DNA of 64,000 bases from positions 53,545 through 117,544 of the forward strand of contig MEHQ01001029.1 of assembly GCA_008828725.1 (NCBI GenBank), read 5' to 3'. How positions within the stretch are numbered: position 1 is the first letter of the stretch; each line of letters opens with the position of its first letter. Positions 21,933 to 32,005 of this stretch are shown in pieces. The notes under the pieces are model-generated. The model did not search any database, was not told the DNA's origin, and saw nothing but the letters and a program-made list of their open reading frames with translations. Origin of the DNA: Saccharina japonica. Its lineage: Eukaryota > Sar > Phaeophyceae > Laminariales > Laminariaceae. The position numbers were made by a program, and so were the translations under genes.

Positions 21933-23821
21933 TCTGTCTCACTGCTCAATAGATACCTGTCTGACTATTTTTCCGTTGGAGAGGAGTCAGACGCTGTCTC
22001 TGTGACCAAGGATTACTGCTAGTGCAGGTTATTGTGAAAATGGCAATGATATCGTGAGGATCTCGTACTGGTCACAACTGCTGGGGTATGAAGGGGGCGT
22101 CCTCGACTGTTCATGTTTTTCGGGAGTGCACAGGTACACCAGCCTGCGGTACTCACTAGGCCTTTCGAAAGAATAAAGCAAGCTCTCAGCCTAGCCAGTG
22201 CCCAACTAGACCCCTTCCTGCGGCTGTGGCCTGAACCCAATAAAACATTGTTCAGTATTGTGTACTACTACGTACTACATACACCACCAGCAGTTGGGAT
22301 AGCATACGAATGTTTGTTTTCTCGCGCGCCCAGGACAAGAAAGTTGACCTGGGAGCCCGATTTCCGGTTTCGTGTGAGAGGGCCGGTATCTTAAACCAGC
22401 ATCCCCAACGGTACTGAAGTTTTGATTATTTGGCGTGTGATATGTGAAATGTGTATCATCACCTCGTATATCTATATATTATTTATACATTTAAATATGT
22501 ATGTCTGATTGATGTATACGCCTGATAGACTCTCTTGCCGATCGGTTTGACCGGTCAAGATGCAACCTGCGATTACTGTTGAGAGGAACCCTCTCTAAAC
22601 TCACAATGGGTGGCGACGGTGTGGGTGCTGTCTCTCCTTCGGGCCAAGACGCGCCAATAATGTCATGACGAATGAACGCAGAATTGCATCATACCCCTAT
22701 AAATGTATGTAAAGAATCCAGTAAAAAAACGCACGTTGAACGAGTCCGGTCAATGCATCTACCTGGTGCTGGGTATGGGTCATACACACACAACAAAAGA
22801 AACCGACACACCCACCGTCTAACATACCTTCAGGGCATCGTCGTCAGCGTCAGCATGGCATCTTAGCAGGAATAGGCATGCCACAACAACGGCATAGAGA
22901 GGGGGGAAAAAAAACGTGAAACTTGATCCTGTAATAAGAATGTTCCCGATGTATGATACGGGATAAATGTACAGTACTGTTGTAATAACAACGTTGTGTA
23001 TATATTACAGAAGTGTAGTATCAATAGTAGACGGTAATTGACACACGACACGGGGCGGAACGTGAACGTGTGGCGGGACTTGAGCTTTAGTTTTACCCAT
23101 CCGCCGGAGGATTGAAAAAAAAACAAAAAGCGATGTGTGTAGGGTAGGGGGCCGTCTCTTATCCTCTTTGACCGGGGTTTCTTTTTTGAGACCGGGCAAA
23201 CCGAATACTGATGTGTTGTATATACCTGGTGTAGTAGAAGCGGGTATATAGCGTAGGACACCTACACTGTATTGCTGCAGTATTAATAGAAGTAGGGACC
23301 AGGGCCCTTAAATGGGCTTCTTCTAGCGGAAGGTATCCGCATCGTCGGGGTTTCCTATTTCCCCGTCACACTTAGTCTGACTTCCTCCTCAGCGGTCGTG
23401 TTCCTTTATGCTTGTAGAATTGTGCGCTTCGATTGTTCACAGCAGCATAGCGGTTGATTGCAGGCGGCATGTCATGCAACTGGAAAGCGTACGCTGTTAA
23501 GGATATTTATAGAGGGCCGAATGTGCTGTATACATCACACTACAACAACCTACATGTAGTAGTTCGGTGTCAGTCTAGGACTCTAGGGTCGTCACCAAAC
23601 AACGACAAGCGTTTTTATTTGGTGTTGTCAGCCGTCTACGAGCAAGCGTGGGCGCCCCCGCAGTACGGTTAAAATTATGCCGCACGCCCGTGCCGCAAAC
23701 GCCTCCTTGTATTGCAACCATTGTAACTCGGACACCGACCATTGTGTCATGGCATCCCCCAATCACGCCGGTAGTTTGTCGTTGCTGACGCAATGGTCAG
23801 TTTTTGTTTCGTCAACTATAT

Positions 23822-23893
23822 ATCGAAGTATTACACTCAGCTAGCAAATATGAGTTTCGACGAAATCCTCGTAGCTCACAGCTGTTTGTTTTT
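23822..23893 (+). repeat. Family F fragment
   Basis: Unit 2 counterpart of the copy at 20880, with the same core text. Confidence 0.7.
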
Positions 23894-24142
23894 GTATAAT
23901 ATACTGTGCACTGTGCACCCTCTGAAGCCCCAATACTCTACGTACGTTCTACACTCTGTACACATGAACCTCAAGTTGACTCTAATTCCAGGTTGTTTTG
24001 TACCCACAATGGAAAGGTAGTCGTGAAGGAAAAGCGCTGTCTGTCGGGATTGTGTCTGTGATTGAAGCTGCCATATCTTGGATTAGTACCGCAAGTACCG
24101 TCCTGTACTTGGCAGGACAATACTGTACGAGATATGCACTCG

Positions 24143-24436
24143 CCCTGGTGGTCTAGCTGATAACCACGAAGATTGCTAAGGTTGATGTCGAGGGTTCAAG
24201 TCTACGTGGTGTGTAGATGTTTAGCCTTAAATGACACCAGCGTGGGTAGTCACTAATCGACAAGAGTCGACGAGGGAAGAAAGTGCTCAAATATCCTCGC
24301 GATAAACACGCAAGGCAAGTGCCGTAGTGGGGAGGGAGGAGAGGAGGCCTACTTAGTGATCCAGGATCTGAGGTACGACTAAAGAGGGAGAGAGAGAAAG
24401 AAGGGCAAAGATTTCAAATAGGATGAGGGGAAAAAA
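24143..24436 (+). mobile_element. SINE-A, full length with tRNA-like head
   Basis: The head (24143-24212) has the A-box-like GGTCTAGCTGATAAC and the B-box GGGTTCAAGTC. The body has GTCGACGAGGGAAGAAAGTG, TCCTCGCGATAAACACGCAAGG, GCCGTAGTGGGGAGGGAGG, GATCCAGGATCTGAGGTACGAC and AAATAGGATGAGG, with an A-rich tail at 24430. Confidence 0.75.
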
Positions 24437-25126
24437 CTTGAAACAAAGCTAAAATGGTCAGACGGCCGTTGTGTGTGTCGGGCGTAATATGGGAGCAAGC
24501 CACCCCTCCTCCTCCGTGCTTGTGCGTTCCCTATCCCCTTACATATTGGCACAGTTGTACTGACGTCGCCATTCGAAAGGCAATTCCTCCGTCTTCAGAG
24601 TAATCGAACTGCCTATTATGGTTCGAGCGTACGCTCCATATTATTTTTTTCTTGGGTTGGCCTCTGCCAATCGGCGCCGGTCGTCTTCGATATGCATCAT
24701 CATCCTCATCAGTCGTAGGCTGGATGTAATATATATATGTGCCAACATCTATTCGCTGTCGTTGAATGACACCATCTATGATGCCATGACAACGTGATAC
24801 TACTCTACCAGCACAGTACAGTGAGTGATAAATATCAGATGGGCCGTGTGATACCATGGTGCCTACATACATACACGGGTGCACGGGACTCCCTTTCGAC
24901 ATCCTAATGTATAGATGGTGGGCAACCGACAGACAGACGGTCTACGTAGCACCTTGTTGGGACGTCAAAGACCCTGCAAAGGGCGGGGGGCATCGTCATC
25001 ATCATCAGTCCTATCGATCACCGGCTGTCCTATCACAATTCACTAGGATTTCTTTGCCGTCTGACAATGTTGTGCAGCGCTTGTTCCATATTCAAATCAT
25101 ACCATACACTTATAGACTACAAGAAA
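24437..25126. other. Intergenic; holds one arm of a dispersed direct repeat
   Basis: The segment 24888-24980 (CCTTTCGACATCCTAATG, GGTGGGCAACCGACAGAC, GACCCTGCAAAGGGC) is repeated, diverged, at 25720-25822. No gene is supported. Confidence 0.45.
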
Positions 25127-25169
25127 AACTACTACTACTACTACTACTACACTGCTACTACTACTACTG

Positions 25170-25204
<35 letters not shown>

Positions 25205-25241
25205 GCTACTACGACTACTACTGCAACTACTACTACAGAGT
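25127..25241. repeat. (CTA)n microsatellite
   Basis: About 115 bp of CTA triplets with occasional CTG or CGA variants. Confidence 0.95.
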
Positions 25242-25470
25242 CCCCACTTACTTGAAACACGGAAGGTTCTATCGATCATTCTGCTGTATGTACCTGAATA
25301 CCTGACAAACTTATACCGATAATGCAGTCCCCATCAATTGTCGTTGAATGACACCTGACACTGCTGTGACAACCACATTGTAGTATATACAGCAGCAGCA
25401 GCAGTGGTGTACACACCATGAACCGTGTCACACAGTGAACCTGCTGTGCCTACACAATCGGGAGGTGAGA

Positions 25471-25714
25471 CGACTGCTACGATAGAGGTGCACCGTGATT
25501 TTTCTGAGCTCCACACTTGAGGAGCCCCATACTTCACCCGAAAAACGATTTTGGAGGAAACCAAAAGTGCTACCGACCAACAATCCCATGAGCTAGGTAT
25601 CCTATCGAAAATATGGCAACACAAGAATGAAAAAACGACGAATTTGGGTTAAGGAGCCCGATCATTCAGAAACAAAAACAGCAAAAAGTGCCACCTCTAT
25701 CGTAGCACCCGTCG
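25471..25714 (+). mobile_element. MITE-A copy 10 (best-preserved reference)
   Basis: Left end CGACTGCTACGATAGAGGTG; right end CCACCTCTATCGTAGCACCC then GTCG. The arms are inverted complements over about 20 bp. The interior has TGAGCTCCACACTTGAGGAG, CACCCGAAAAACGATTTTGG, CCAACAATCCCATG, CGACGAATTTGGG and TTAAGGAGCCCGATCATTCAG. There is no ORF, and total length is about 245 bp. A consensus TIR from all copies is GACGCRTGCTACGATAGAGG. Target duplications are not consistent between copies, so the superfamily is left open. Confidence 0.75.
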
Positions 25715-26072
25715 GCACGGGACCCCCTTTCGACATCCTGATATAGATGTTAGACGGTGGGCAAACGGCAGACGTTATTTTGTACCACATACCTATTGGA
25801 AATGCCAAACGCCCCGCAAAGAGCACGGTGTTTCTACAGCAGCACGCTCTGTGGACTCTGCGTCCTATCTAATTATTATGTCTCTACAGCTGTTTAGAAA
25901 GCTTCTCGGTTGGATTTGGCTTGAATACGTTCTGTGGACTTCGCGCTTGTTTTGTACGTTAAAGATTTACAACGGTGGTAGGTCTTGTCGCACAATAACT
26001 ACAGGCCGCCGAGAGTGCGGGGAGAGCGGAGAGCGCACCTACCGTTTTCGCATGGCCGGTAAGATATAACAC
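25715..26072. other. Intergenic; second arm of a dispersed direct repeat
   Basis: 25720-25822 resembles 24888-24980. The remaining sequence up to the minisatellite has no recognisable feature. Confidence 0.4.
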
Positions 26073-26460
26073 CCCCTATACTGTAACCAACATAACCCAC
26101 TCACCTATACTGTAGCCAAGATCACGCACCCCATATACTGCAGCCAAGATGACACGCACCTATAGCGTAATCAAGAAAACACACCCCTATACTGTAGTCA
26201 AGATAACACACCCCTACGCTGTACTCAAGATAACGCACCGATGTAATGTAATCAAGATAACACATCCCTATACGGTAATCAAGATAACAAACCCCTACAC
26301 TGTAATCAAGGTAACACACCCCTATACCGCAATGAAGATGACATACCCTTACTCTGTAATCAAGATAACACACCTCTATGCTCTAGTCAGGATCACACCC
26401 CCCCTATATTCTAGTCCAGACAACACCCCACTATGCTGTAATCAAGGTGTCACACACCCC
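26073..26460 (+). repeat. 27-bp minisatellite
   Basis: About fourteen diverged copies of a unit close to AAGATAACACACCCCTATAC plus TGTAATC. The period is mostly 27, so it stays open in frame on both strands, but the translation is only the repeat. A lone copy of the same unit occurs at 41513-41550. Confidence 0.9.
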
Positions 26461-26930
26461 CGGGATGATCGTCTGAGCCGATATTTCCTACGAAACACGA
26501 CGAAGATCTGGTGGCTTTGGAAATATCTCGTCGCGACATTTCCATAACATATATATATGTATATCTAGCTACATCGCATCGCTCCGCCTTTGTTTGCTGT
26601 CGACGAAATCGACTCGAGAAATCGTTCGAGGGGTACCACCCGTATGATACGGCAAGACCGATGAAGAGGGCAAACATGACCCAAGCTAATATACAAGAGG
26701 CGTGTACCGGGGGGGGGGGGGGGGACAACTGTCTAGATATGTTTATAAGTTGCCTGTCGCGTCGATCTGTCAGTCTGTGTACAACAACAGCAGTGATGTA
26801 CCGTAGTACTGAGGCATCCATGCAGTCTGCATTGTGCTGTTTGCTCTATGTCCATGCCTCTCAATAACGTCGACGCCGTCTACGGTAGTGGGCGTCCGCC
26901 ACATTAGTTTTTGTTGTAGCTTCTATTATG
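26461..26930. other. Intergenic with a poly-G run
   Basis: A run of about 15 G lies near 26709. No gene or repeat family is recognised. Confidence 0.35.
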
Positions 26931-27780
26931 GAATTGAGATGAATTCACTTATATGGAAGAGGAAGTAGAATTTTACTTACATCATGGAAGGAAATATTCG
27001 AAATGGAAATATTATAAATCTAAATGTTTTCTTTCATGGGAAGTAAATGTTGCTTCCATAAATGTTGTTTTGCTTCCATGGAAGTAAATAAAAATGTACT
27101 TCCATTGAGGTAAAGTGAAGCGAACTTTACTTCCGCGGAAGCCAAATATATGGAAGGAAACTTTCACTTCCATGGAAGTGAATTTAAGTGAATTTACTTC
27201 CATGTAAGTAAAAGTTACTTTTCATGGCGTTATTTTGTTCCTGCCATTGAAGTGAGTATATGTCCATGAAAGTGAAGAGCGTTTACTTCGATGGAAGCAG
27301 ATTTCCGTTTGAAGACGGAATTTGGCCATTTGAAAAGTCTAGTGTGGTGCGGCGCTGCGATTATGGTGCACTACTGTTTTCCTCGTGGAAGTTGCCGGAC
27401 GTTTCCATGGAAGCTTCCACGGCTTCCATGGAAACTTCCATCGACTTCCACGGAAAACACTCGATAGCGCAGGAGGCCGCGCGCTGCGCCCTACAAGGTT
27501 TTGGATGACAACCTTTTAGCCAATTGGTCAACTTTTTGGTAATCGGGATGGGCCCATTTAAGATGGCACGGTGTACCAAGAGGGATCAGGGGGTACTCCC
27601 CTCGCTTCCATGTTTCACTTCGATGCAAATAAAAACTCTTCATGGAAGTTTAATTTACTTCCATGGAAGTAAAAAACCTTCCACGGAAAGCTTACTTTAC
27701 TTCCATGGAAGTAAACAACCTTCCACGGAAAGCGAAAATCACTTCCATAGAATGGAAGTAAACTCACAATATGAATATAA
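26931..27780. repeat. TTCCATGGAAGTAAA palindromic motif array 3
   Basis: Dense variants of TTCCATGGAAGTAAA, for example ACTTCCATGGAAGTGAAT, CTTCCATGGAAGTAAA and CCTTCCACGGAAAGC. A non-motif stretch at about 27310-27600 interrupts it. Confidence 0.85.
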
Positions 27781-27834
27781 TTTTATATATTCGAATCCAA
27801 TCACTTTAGATATGGAAGGTGCTATCAATCAAAC

Positions 27835-28128
27835 CTAGTGATACTGCAAATACGTGACAAAAGTAAAGTAATGATGCAGTCCCCCTTCATGAATGTCTCT
27901 CTTAATAGTACTGTGTCGATTCCTAACCGGCGTTTCACCAGTCAAATCTGAACGAGGGGCATTTACGTTCATATGATACTCATTACCAAACAAATCAAAC
28001 CAAGTGACGAGTTCGTAAAATTGGTTGTTCCTCCTCATGAAAAGATCGATACAGTCATTAAATATATAAGTATGTGCCTCGTAACGACCGGTCTGTGCAA
28101 CATCCAATAGCAAAGCACCATCAAACGC
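27835..28128 (-). pseudogene. Possible exon or fragment of an unidentified protein
   Basis: About 97 uninterrupted codons on the minus strand, just after a CCTAG that could be a 3' splice site (near 28129). The peptide has a balanced composition with mixed aromatic and charged residues (NDCIDLFMRRNNQFYELV, WFDLFGNEYHMNVN, DIHEGGLHHYFTFV). It stays open although the codons are AT-rich, which chance makes less likely. I do not recognise the family. It could be a fragment of a mobile-element or virus-derived gene. Confidence 0.25.
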
Positions 28129-28800
28129 ATTTCCTCCCCAGCTCTAGGACGAGGAATGTCTTCAATCCTGCACTAGCTATTTTTAGTCCAGCTCTTACCA
28201 TCCCCTTCTCAGCATCCATTATGTGCCAAACCCACTTAATTGGCATCACCACCCCTCTCTCCTCTCCCCTCCCCCCTCTAGTCGATTGGCGGTACCGCAA
28301 TGCGAGATTCACCGCAACCTGAGAGAGATCACGGAAGCGATCGGTAGAAGGCATTGCTTGCAGATACTTTTCTTCGCCTTTGCTCCCCCCCCACCCCTTG
28401 CTCCAACTACGACAACACTCGTCGCCAACCGATCGGTACAAAGCTCCAGGTCATCAGACAGAGCTGATGATGTGCATCAGCAGCACAAGATCAACTGTTA
28501 CTGCGATAGCGCATGCCTAAGGAATGTGGCTCTGGGCGCGGGAGCTACGTGCAGCAGGGCGCGAGACCTACGTGCAGCAGGGCGCGGGGGCTATGTGCAG
28601 CAGCAGCAGCAGCAATGGTGACAAGTTTGCCGCTGCAGTCGTGATGGACACGCATCAAAATCGGGCGTACGAAGTGGTTGCGCTTTCGCGCCTCAGACGT
28701 TGAAGCAACTGATTCATCTCGGTCAGCACTTCCGGCACGCACAGGTGAACCCCGAAACACCTCGATTGAGGGGTCCACCCCGTGATTTCCCTATTAATAT
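28129..28800. other. Intergenic, nothing recognised
   Basis: GC-richer stretch with CAGCAG runs near 28600. Several overlapping open frames occur on both strands and none is supported. Confidence 0.3.
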
Positions 28801-30300
28801 TAGTTTCCTTCGAACTGTTCCATGAACGTATAAATGAAATGCATTTCCTTCCTCGGAACCTTGCATGGAAGTCATGGAAGTATGACTGACTTCCACGGAG
28901 GAAACAAAACTTCCAAGGTCAGGTTCTGTAGGGTACCTACAGAACCATACCCGGGGTATTTACACGGGAAATACCCTACAGAGAACTTCTGTGAGTTCTG
29001 TAAGGGTTATATACCCGTACCCGGAACTTCTGTAAGTTCTGTACGACCTTCATACCCTACAGAGAACTTCTGTAAGTTCTGTACTCCCCGTTTCACAATA
29101 CCCGGGGTACCGGTACAACGTGTTTGTACCTGCCCGGAACTTCTGTGAGTTCTGTATGCCCGTGCCACAATACCCGGAACTTCTGTGAGTTCTGTAAGGG
29201 TTTTATACCCTAACCCGGAACTTCTGTAAGTTCTGTAAGACACCCATACCCTGACCCTAAATCCACAAACCCTACAGAACCTGACCTTGAAAACTTCCAT
29301 GACTTTCTTGCATGGAAGTAAATTGTTCTTTCATGGATGCAAAAACACTTCCTTCCATGGAAGTATGTGTTTATCCCATTGATGTATCGTGGAGGTTAAA
29401 GCTTCCGCCAAATTCCAGCAGGTCTTGCTTCCCAAACTGCGTTCGGCGCAAGCTGCGAAGAGCTCACATATTCCCCTATTACGCGTACAGACTTAACTGA
29501 GAGAGTTCCCTCAACTGCTTTGTATTAACCTCCGAACGAGTCCACCGACTTCCATCAATTCCACCAGCTTCGATACAGATTAAAGTTATATGACATGGAA
29601 GAATATGTGGAAAAACATTTCCACTTCCTTCCATTGATGTTGCTTTAGTTTCATCGAAGATAATTTTACTTCCATCGAATTTTGTTTAGTTTCATGGAAG
29701 TAAAAATTACTTCCTCCATGGAAAGGTTTGGCTCCCATGGAACTAAACATCTACTTCCTCCGTGAAAGGATAATTTTACTTCCAGGAAGTTTCCATGGAC
29801 GTGGCTGTGAACGACAGGTGGAGTGCCTAAGGTCAGGGTGGCGAGTAGATCTCCGGAGGCTCCTGCCGAGGTCTAAAACTTATGCACCGTTGTGGGCGGG
29901 AGCAGCCCCCCCTCAGGGGTCAAGGTAATAGTGTAATTGAGAGCAGCGTTCCGCGCGGGGGTGGATTATTCCATGGAGGCAGAATATATTTGAAACATTT
30001 ACACAACTTCCATGCAAGGAAGTAAATCAAACTATTTTATGAGAGTGATTTCGCTTTGCTTCCAAGGAAGCTGATGAAAGCTTCCATGGAAGTTGATGGA
30101 GACCTCCATGGAAACTTCTATAAAATTCCATGAAAGTGCAATTAACTTCCATGGCAGTAAATCCAACTTCCATGGTAGTACATGGAAGTAAATGTATATC
30201 TACTTTTTACTTCCTCCATGGACGTAAAGTTAGCTCCATGGAAGTAAACACTACATGTAAGTAAATTTAACCCTTCCACAGAAATTTCCATGGCAGTAAA
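28801..30300. repeat. TTCCATGGAAGTAAA palindromic motif array 4
   Basis: The motif recurs at both ends and in the middle: GCATGGAAGTCATGGAAG at 28863, CTTCCTTCCATGGAAG at 29350 and ACTTCCATGGCAGTAAATCC near 30150. A hAT-like MITE (28914-29289) and some unique sequence (about 29390-29560 and 29810-29960) interrupt it. Confidence 0.8.
28914..29289. mobile_element. hAT-like non-autonomous element with 8-bp target duplication
   Basis: The left end CAAGGTCAGGTTCTGTAGGG and the right end CCCTACAGAACCTGACCTTG are perfect inverted complements. The element is flanked by the direct repeat AAAACTTC at 28906-28913 and 29290-29297. The interior is a minisatellite built from GAACTTCTGTRAGTTCTGTA with CCCGG or CCCTAC spacers. 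Eight-base target duplications and termini starting CAAGG fit the hAT superfamily. It has no transposase ORF and is 376 bp long. Confidence 0.8.
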
Positions 30301-30711
30301 ACCAAAAAACAGAACATGTGGTAGATAGCTCTTGGGGGCCCGCGTAGTAGGTGACGTCGATGAGTATACTTTTGCGTAGGCAATCCCATGCCCACACCAG
30401 TCTCGCAGTTGGCCGGAAGGCTATTTCAGGGTTCAAAACAAAACGTCGAAAGGTACAAAAAATAACACTTCTCGCAAGTTGAGCTGGCACGCATCTCGTT
30501 CAGTAGAGTTCACCACTTGATACATGCAGTAGTACCAGGTATGTAATAGTAAACCTTCGACGCGATGGTTGAAAAGCAATAATTGTTGTGTATACGTAAG
30601 ACAAAGGGGCTATCAAGTATTATTGGAATGTTAACCAATCAAATGGTTGATTGGGTCTGATTGCGTCGAGGTTAGGGTTGGGGTTACAGTAGTGGTGGTG
30701 GTGTCCCTTTG
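30301..30711. other. Intergenic, nothing recognised
   Basis: Unique-looking sequence with one TACCAGGTA near 30532. It lies upstream of the hAT-like remnant. Confidence 0.3.
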
Positions 30712-32005
30712 TAGTGCCGGTTGAATAGTGCCGGCTGCCCGCTACGTATACCAGGGTCCGTATTAGTTGGTGAAACGTGCGCAATTGCACCAAATGTCTG
30801 GAAATATCAGCTTTTGCGCACCACAAAAAGCAGTAGATGTGCGGCTTTCCGCACATCCTTTTTAGGCCCCCGCACACGTTTTGGCCGCAGGCCAAACAAT
30901 TGTACGGGTCCATTTCGCCGTACGCGGAAGAATAATTTGGGGCCTATTTTCGCGGCAGGCGAAAAACATTTTGGTCTCTTTTCGCCGCAGGCTAAATTGT
31001 TTTTAGGCCTTTTTCTTGTGGTTTATTCGACAATTTCCTGCCGAATTTGTTTGTGGCTTTGTTTTTTTTTAGGGGACTGAGTTCAAATTTATGCACTGAG
31101 CGATACCTTCGTCAGGCTGTATGCGGACTTCTGGGGCGCGGTTCAGAGTTCAATCGGAGGTAGTCACTTCCCGAACCTGTACAAGGTCGTCAAAATATAC
31201 ATTGTACAGCCGCACTCGTCTATCGAGTGCGAGCGCGGGTTCTCGGCTCAAAACAGGATCAAGACTCCTAGCCGCGGCATTCTTTCGGTGGCACGCCTTG
31301 AGCTCTTGATGCGGCTGTCTTTGTCGTACAGGAAACAAGGCGTTGACTTGACAAAGCGGTTCGAAATAATTCGTGGAGCGGCCGTTTTGTTTTACGATGC
31401 CCTTGCAAGGCCCAAGTAATAAACACTGGAACGAACGAGAAATATATTTCGTTTTGGGTGGGATGATAGCGTTGTTTAGCAGTTGTATAGCACCTGTTGT
31501 ATAGCATGTGAGATGGCGAAGGCCAGTTTGCAGGGTGCTGGTGGAAAATTGCGGTGATAAGGGGGCGAATAAATCGATTTCAACATGATGATTCCTCAGA
31601 GTTGAACTGCGCGCTGACATCCATTGCAGTTATATGTGGAGCAGGTTCTGTCTGTGCGTGTCTGTGTTATTTGCAAGACGAGCGAATGAGACGCACATTT
31701 TGAGTACATTTACGCACATACGTCCAAAATGTTCGCCTCCGGCGGTCCTCCGGGGGCCCACCGGGGTCCTCCGGGGGGGCTCCGGGGCCCCCTGCGGGGA
31801 GCGCACCTCGCCTCCGGCTCGGTGTGCGCTACGCGCACATGTTGCTGGAGCACTAATTCGAACCCTGACGTATACCGTACGAAATAGTGCGTGTGAAACT
31901 GTTTGGTACCTCAGGTGGGGTTCACCAGTGCAGCAGTGTGCGGAGTAGTGCCGGTTATCGCACATAATAGTGCCGGTTTTGTTTGCTGAGGCATACCGGA
32001 CAATT
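30712..32005 (+). mobile_element. Degraded hAT-like transposon
   Basis: The left end TAGTGCCGGTTGAATAGTGC and the right region (AGTGCCGGTTATCGC, TAGTGCCGGTTTTGTT, GCTGAGGCATACCGG) carry copies of TAGTGCCGG. The interior holds a transposase C-terminal fragment and strongly palindromic GC-rich inserts, at 30850-31000 (TTTTCGCCGCAGGC) and 31735-31840 (CTCCGGCGGTCC type). At 1.3 kb it is far shorter than an autonomous hAT element. The boundaries are inferred by comparison with 15500-15670. Confidence 0.55.
31081..31422 (+). pseudogene. hAT-family transposase, C-terminal dimerisation domain fragment
   Basis: The open frame runs to a TAA at about 31420, after ALARPK. It contains FPNLYKVVKIYIVQPHSS, IECERGFSAQNRIKT and LSVARLELLMRLSL. 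This is the classic hAT C-terminal pattern: a hydrophobic segment, then S-x-E-C-E-R-x-F-S, then N-x-I-K-T and a final leucine-rich helix. It resembles the animal ZNF862/KIAA1586-like hAT group. The frame is closed by a TGA at 31078-31080. A T-run followed by AG at 31071 could be a relic splice acceptor, but the TGA is still read after it. The catalytic core is absent, so it cannot encode an active enzyme. Confidence 0.8.

Larger units (their letters stand above)
21096..24037 (+). repeat. Large direct tandem duplication, unit 2
   Basis: Starts ATTGGAAGTAAATCCAACTC like unit 1 and ends GAAAAGCGCT, after which unique sequence (GTCTGTCGGG) begins. It keeps an intact MITE-A and lacks the SINE present in unit 1. 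No recognisable gene lies inside. Confidence 0.95.

Noticed and set aside
26122..26547. Repeat-protein ORFs on both strands
   Set aside because: The 27-bp minisatellite is a multiple of three, so frames stay open. There is no sign of selection or of a start context.
28917..29285. CRISPR-like regularly spaced repeats
   Set aside because: Spacer lengths vary, the host is a eukaryote and the block is bounded by transposon-type inverted repeats with a target duplication.
30672..30690. Telomere-like GTTAGGGTTGGGGTTA
   Set aside because: Only two imperfect units, next to a transposon remnant; too short for a telomeric array.
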